Positions 61,624 through 64,000 of a DNA stretch of 64,000 bases are shown piece after piece. This stretch comes from CAYYKD01 sp964471825 (GTDB lineage Bacteria > Spirochaetota > GWE2-31-10 > CAYYKD01). Position 1 is the first letter of the stretch; every line of letters begins with the position of its first letter. The notes under the pieces were generated by a model. The model made no database searches, was not told the origin of the DNA, and worked only from the letters and a program-made list of their open reading frames with translations. Location: the NCBI GenBank assembly GCA_964471825.1, contig CAYYKD010000004.1, forward strand, positions 1 to 64,000, written 5' to 3'. A program made the position numbers and the translations under genes.

Positions 61624-62886
61624 ATGAAAAGAACACTATTTATTATTAGTTTTTTTGTTTTTTGTCTCGGATACTCTTTCTCTGCACAGAGAGGCGGACT
61701 GGTAATTGCAGGTGGAGCAATAAACTCAGATACAACCGGTATATATGATAAATTTATTGAGATGTCCGGCGGGAAGAGTGCTATTATAGGTATCATCCCT
61801 GCTGCTACAAGCAATCCGATAAAGTATTCAAACTGGTTTATCGCTGACCTTACAAAAAGAGGTTTCCCTGCAGCCAACATTAAGATCATTGAGCTTGCAG
61901 TAAAGAATGATAAACTAACTAAAGATGTAGATGAATCAACTTGGGTATCAAATGGTGATAACGATGTTGTTGTTAAAGAGATATCAAAATGCAATGCAGT
62001 ATGGTTTCTAGGTGGAGATCAGACAAATATATTAAAGGTACTAAGAAGGGATGATGGTTCAAACACAAAAGCTCTTGATGCAATATACGGCCTCTACGAG
62101 AAGGGTGGAGTTATTGGTGGAACCAGTGCGGGTGCTGCAATTCAAAGTGAAATTATGATAGCCGGAGGTGACAGTCTAAGTGCTTTAACTATGGATACCT
62201 CTGATACATTCAAATCAATGGATGATCAAGAAATTGGTCCGCTTGTAGTAAGAAAGGGGCTTGGTTTTTTCAAAATAGGAACAATTGACCAACATTTTGA
62301 CAGAAAATCAAGACTTGGCAGACTCATCAGAGTCGCTGTAGAAAACAAATCAAAGTACAGATACTCATTTGGCGTAGATGAAAATACTGCTATGATATAT
62401 TATAAAGATACAAACTCAGTTGAGGTTGCTGGAGATGGATCGGTAACAATAATCGATGTATATAATGCTGTTTATAAACGGGTCAAATCAGTTGCCGACA
62501 TCTCAAATGTTAAACTTAGCATTATTGAAGAAGGCGATAGTTTCAAAATTGATTCAAATGAATTTACGATCTCTAAGGACAAGCTTCTAACTAATAAAGA
62601 GGAGTATTTCAATATTACAACCCCAATAATAAATAGCGGTGTATTTAGTCCAAATGGTTTTGTTAAAAACTTTGCATCTTTCTTTCTTATGGATAACAAA
62701 GGTGCGACATCAATTAAAAGCTATTCTTTTAATGACAAAGGAATTGGTGTTGAATTGATATTCAGAAAAACCGATGACTCAAAAGGGTACTGGCAATATA
62801 AAGGTACAAGTATTATTGATAGATATAGTGTAACAGGGATAGTTCTAGATATCAAACCGGTTAAAATCAGTTTTGGTAAGCTGTAA
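61624..62886 (+). CDS. Secreted cyanophycinase-like S51 paralogue
   Basis: A 420-residue paralogue of the preceding gene with a cleavable signal peptide (FIISFFVFCLGYSFSA) in place of a lipobox. Same motifs: GGLVIAGGAINSDTTGIYDK, SAIIGIIPAATSNP, CNAVWFLGGDQTN, IGGTSAGAAIQSEI, KIGTIDQHFDRKSRLGRL, GVDENTAM. The C-terminal extension is different and shorter. Duplication in place is likely. One copy is tethered and one free in the periplasm. Confidence 0.85.
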   Translation: MKRTLFIISFFVFCLGYSFSAQRGGLVIAGGAINSDTTGIYDKFIEMSGGKSAIIGIIPAATSNPIKYSNWFIADLTKRGFPAANIKIIELAVKNDKLTKDVDESTWVSNGDNDVVVKEISKCNAVWFLGGDQTNILKVLRRDDGSNTKALDAIYGLYEKGGVIGGTSAGAAIQSEIMIAGGDSLSALTMDTSDTFKSMDDQEIGPLVVRKGLGFFKIGTIDQHFDRKSRLGRLIRVAVENKSKYRYSFGVDENTAMIYYKDTNSVEVAGDGSVTIIDVYNAVYKRVKSVADISNVKLSIIEEGDSFKIDSNEFTISKDKLLTNKEEYFNITTPIINSGVFSPNGFVKNFASFFLMDNKGATSIKSYSFNDKGIGVELIFRKTDDSKGYWQYKGTSIIDRYSVTGIVLDIKPVKISFGKL

Positions 62887-62898
62887 TTATATTACCAA

Positions 62899-63044
62899 TT
62901 GAGGCTCTTTCAAAACTCGATATTTTTTACTAGATTAAGGAGTGATGAGTCTAAAGCCCGGAGTTTACTTTGCGTAAATGAGGACTTTAGGCGAAGAACG
63001 ACAAAGAGATAGAAAATAAAGAGCGAGTTTTGAAAGAGCCTCAA
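62899..63044. repeat. 146-bp element with perfect 21-bp inverted ends
   Basis: The left arm (62899-62919) begins TTGAGGCTCTTTCAAAAC and the right arm (63024-63044) is its exact reverse complement; the 104-bp centre holds a second imperfect stem (CTAAAG/CTTTAG pairs) and no gene. The right end runs into eight T. It fits a MITE-like or structured-RNA element. Confidence 0.8.
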
Positions 63045-63057
63045 TTTTTTTTAAAAT

Positions 63058-63098
63058 AAAAGGGCATATGATGGTAACATACCTATCATTGCCCTTTT
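63058..63098 (-). terminator. Bidirectional terminator between the S51 paralogue and homoserine dehydrogenase
   Basis: AAAAGGGCA (63058-63066) pairs with TGCCCTTTT (63090-63098), and an inner ATGAT/ATCAT stem extends the hairpin. T runs lie on both sides. It serves the homoserine dehydrogenase gene on the minus strand, about 45 bp after its stop, and could also stop plus-strand reads. Confidence 0.65.
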
Positions 63099-63143
63099 TT
63101 ATTCTCTATTAAGACTCGTGTATAAGGCTCTTGCAAAAAAAAC

Positions 63144-64000
63144 CTATAATATAGGCATTATCTTTGGCTCCGAGACAAATACATTTGGTCTTTTCTGTTT
63201 TATCTCATCTATAGCCTTGTTTATCTGATTGATAGAACATGGCATTGTAGCAACAGAGAATACAGCCCTATCCTTAACAGTTCTCGAATTATGACCTACA
63301 GTATCAATGTTTATATTCTGATTACCTATTGCTGTTGTAACCACACCGGTAATACCAGGAACATCCTCAGTATCAAAGGTTATTATGTATGGAGTTATAT
63401 ATGAATCTGCTGAACAAAATGTTAATTTTGACACAGAATCCTCGATCCTACAGATGTCCGGACTCTTAACTATTGAAACAATATCACCTGCTATAGCACT
63501 AGCTGTTTCATAGGAACCTGCCCCTTCACCAACAAGCAGATGCTCCCTTGAATAGAGATTTTTCAAGGCAACTGCATTTGTTGCATTGTTGATCTTGGAT
63601 AGAATATTGCTATTTTTAACCATTGTGGGTCTGACCGTAGCAAAAACCGAGTCACCTACCTTATCAGCAAAGCAGATAAGTTTTATTGAGCAATCCATCT
63701 CCCTTGCACAATCAAAGTCATATCCTGAGAGCTTATCAATTCCTACTATTTTAAGATCTTCAAGTTTTACCGAAATGCCATAGACCAATTTCAGTAGTAT
63801 AATTAATTTGTTTCCTGCATCACCGCCGGATATATCAAGGGTCGGGTCTAGTTCTGCATAACCATTTTTCTGTGCCATCTTCAAGGATTCATCAAAGGAT
63901 AATGATTCATGCTGCATCTTTGTAAGAATATAGTTACTCGTACCATTCATTATTCCACAGAATGATTCTACCTGATCCCCTGAAAAAGAATCTCTAATAG
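63144..64000 (-). CDS. hom: Homoserine dehydrogenase (5' end outside window)
   Basis: The frame is open to the right edge (residues SFSGDQVESFCGIMNGTSNY), so ATG 63950 is internal. Catalytic domain: NGYAELDPTLDISGGDAGNK, with the conserved Lys of the active site, followed by the ACT domain IITFDTEDVPGITGVVTTAI and NINIDTVGHNSRTV, AVFSVATMPC. It reduces aspartate semialdehyde to homoserine; the ACT domain allows feedback by threonine. About 285 of ~430 residues are visible. Confidence 0.92.
   Translation of the reverse strand, partial: IRDSFSGDQVESFCGIMNGTSNYILTKMQHESLSFDESLKMAQKNGYAELDPTLDISGGDAGNKLIILLKLVYGISVKLEDLKIVGIDKLSGYDFDCAREMDCSIKLICFADKVGDSVFATVRPTMVKNSNILSKINNATNAVALKNLYSREHLLVGEGAGSYETASAIAGDIVSIVKSPDICRIEDSVSKLTFCSADSYITPYIITFDTEDVPGITGVVTTAIGNQNINIDTVGHNSRTVKDRAVFSVATMPCSINQINKAIDEIKQKRPNVFVSEPKIMPIL

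Overview
The window is AT-rich draft sequence: seven runs of exactly 10 N mark scaffold joins (6645, 17279, 28935, 40855, 41418, 56041, 57461), and several of them cut real genes. The best guess for the organism is a spirochaete or close relative. The rod/P-ring flagellar operon runs flgG-flgA-flgI-flgJ with no flgH (L-ring) gene, as expected when flagella do not cross the outer membrane. There are also many secreted lipoproteins (DUF1566, BspA-type LRR, SUMF1, beta-helix) and outer-membrane barrels. This is inference; no rRNA or tRNA gene was seen.

Layout. 1-4.7 kb is a decayed zone: the 3' end of a DUF1703/AAA-ATPase-like gene, a beta-helix lipoprotein, a 5' fragment of a second AAA-ATPase-like gene, and the remains of an N-type F1Fo ATPase operon in which the front half of beta is joined out of frame to the back half of alpha, followed by a frameshifted gamma. 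5-14 kb holds envelope lipoproteins and a sigma-54-type two-component system (DUF4390-like protein, histidine kinase, NtrC-type regulator) next to an outer-membrane protein with a double Fur-like operator. 14-18 kb has an ArsR regulator with two matching operators, its DUF302 target, and a KtrB/KtrA potassium uptake operon ending in a membrane PAS protein.

18-23 kb is the most unusual block. A 7-TM membrane protein with a LuxR-type DNA-binding tail sits upstream of an overlapping pair of secreted hydrolases: a proline-iminopeptidase-like alpha/beta hydrolase and a C45-type N-terminal-nucleophile acyltransferase fused through TPR-like helices to an outer-membrane beta-barrel. The hydrolase promoter carries two identical 10-bp direct repeats 21 bp apart just upstream of a good -35/-10 pair. 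I propose this as a self-contained envelope signal- or substrate-processing system.

23.5-31.4 kb carries a ParE/ParC-like type IIA topoisomerase pair, a tungstate-type ABC transporter without its binding protein, FlgM, an rsmI gene interrupted by an in-frame TGA, a TolB/CsgG-like secreted protein and a MarC protein. 31.6-38.6 kb is secA, a family-4 glycosyltransferase and uvrA. 39.5-42.2 kb contains two gap-broken chemoreceptor pieces. 42.2-46.7 kb is the flagellar operon plus a cysteine desulfurase. 47.9-51.0 kb is an operon of two unknown genes, tsaE, tsaB, a CxxCxxCC protein and recO. 51.1-56.4 kb has a sodium/solute symporter, a large secreted protein and citrate synthase. 56.5-60.0 kb is a tightly overlapping molybdopterin operon (moeA-moaA-moaC-MOSC-mog), which fits the tungstate transporter. 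60.2-62.9 kb is a pair of secreted cyanophycinase-like S51 paralogues, followed by a 146-bp element with perfect 21-bp inverted ends and the 3' part of homoserine dehydrogenase.
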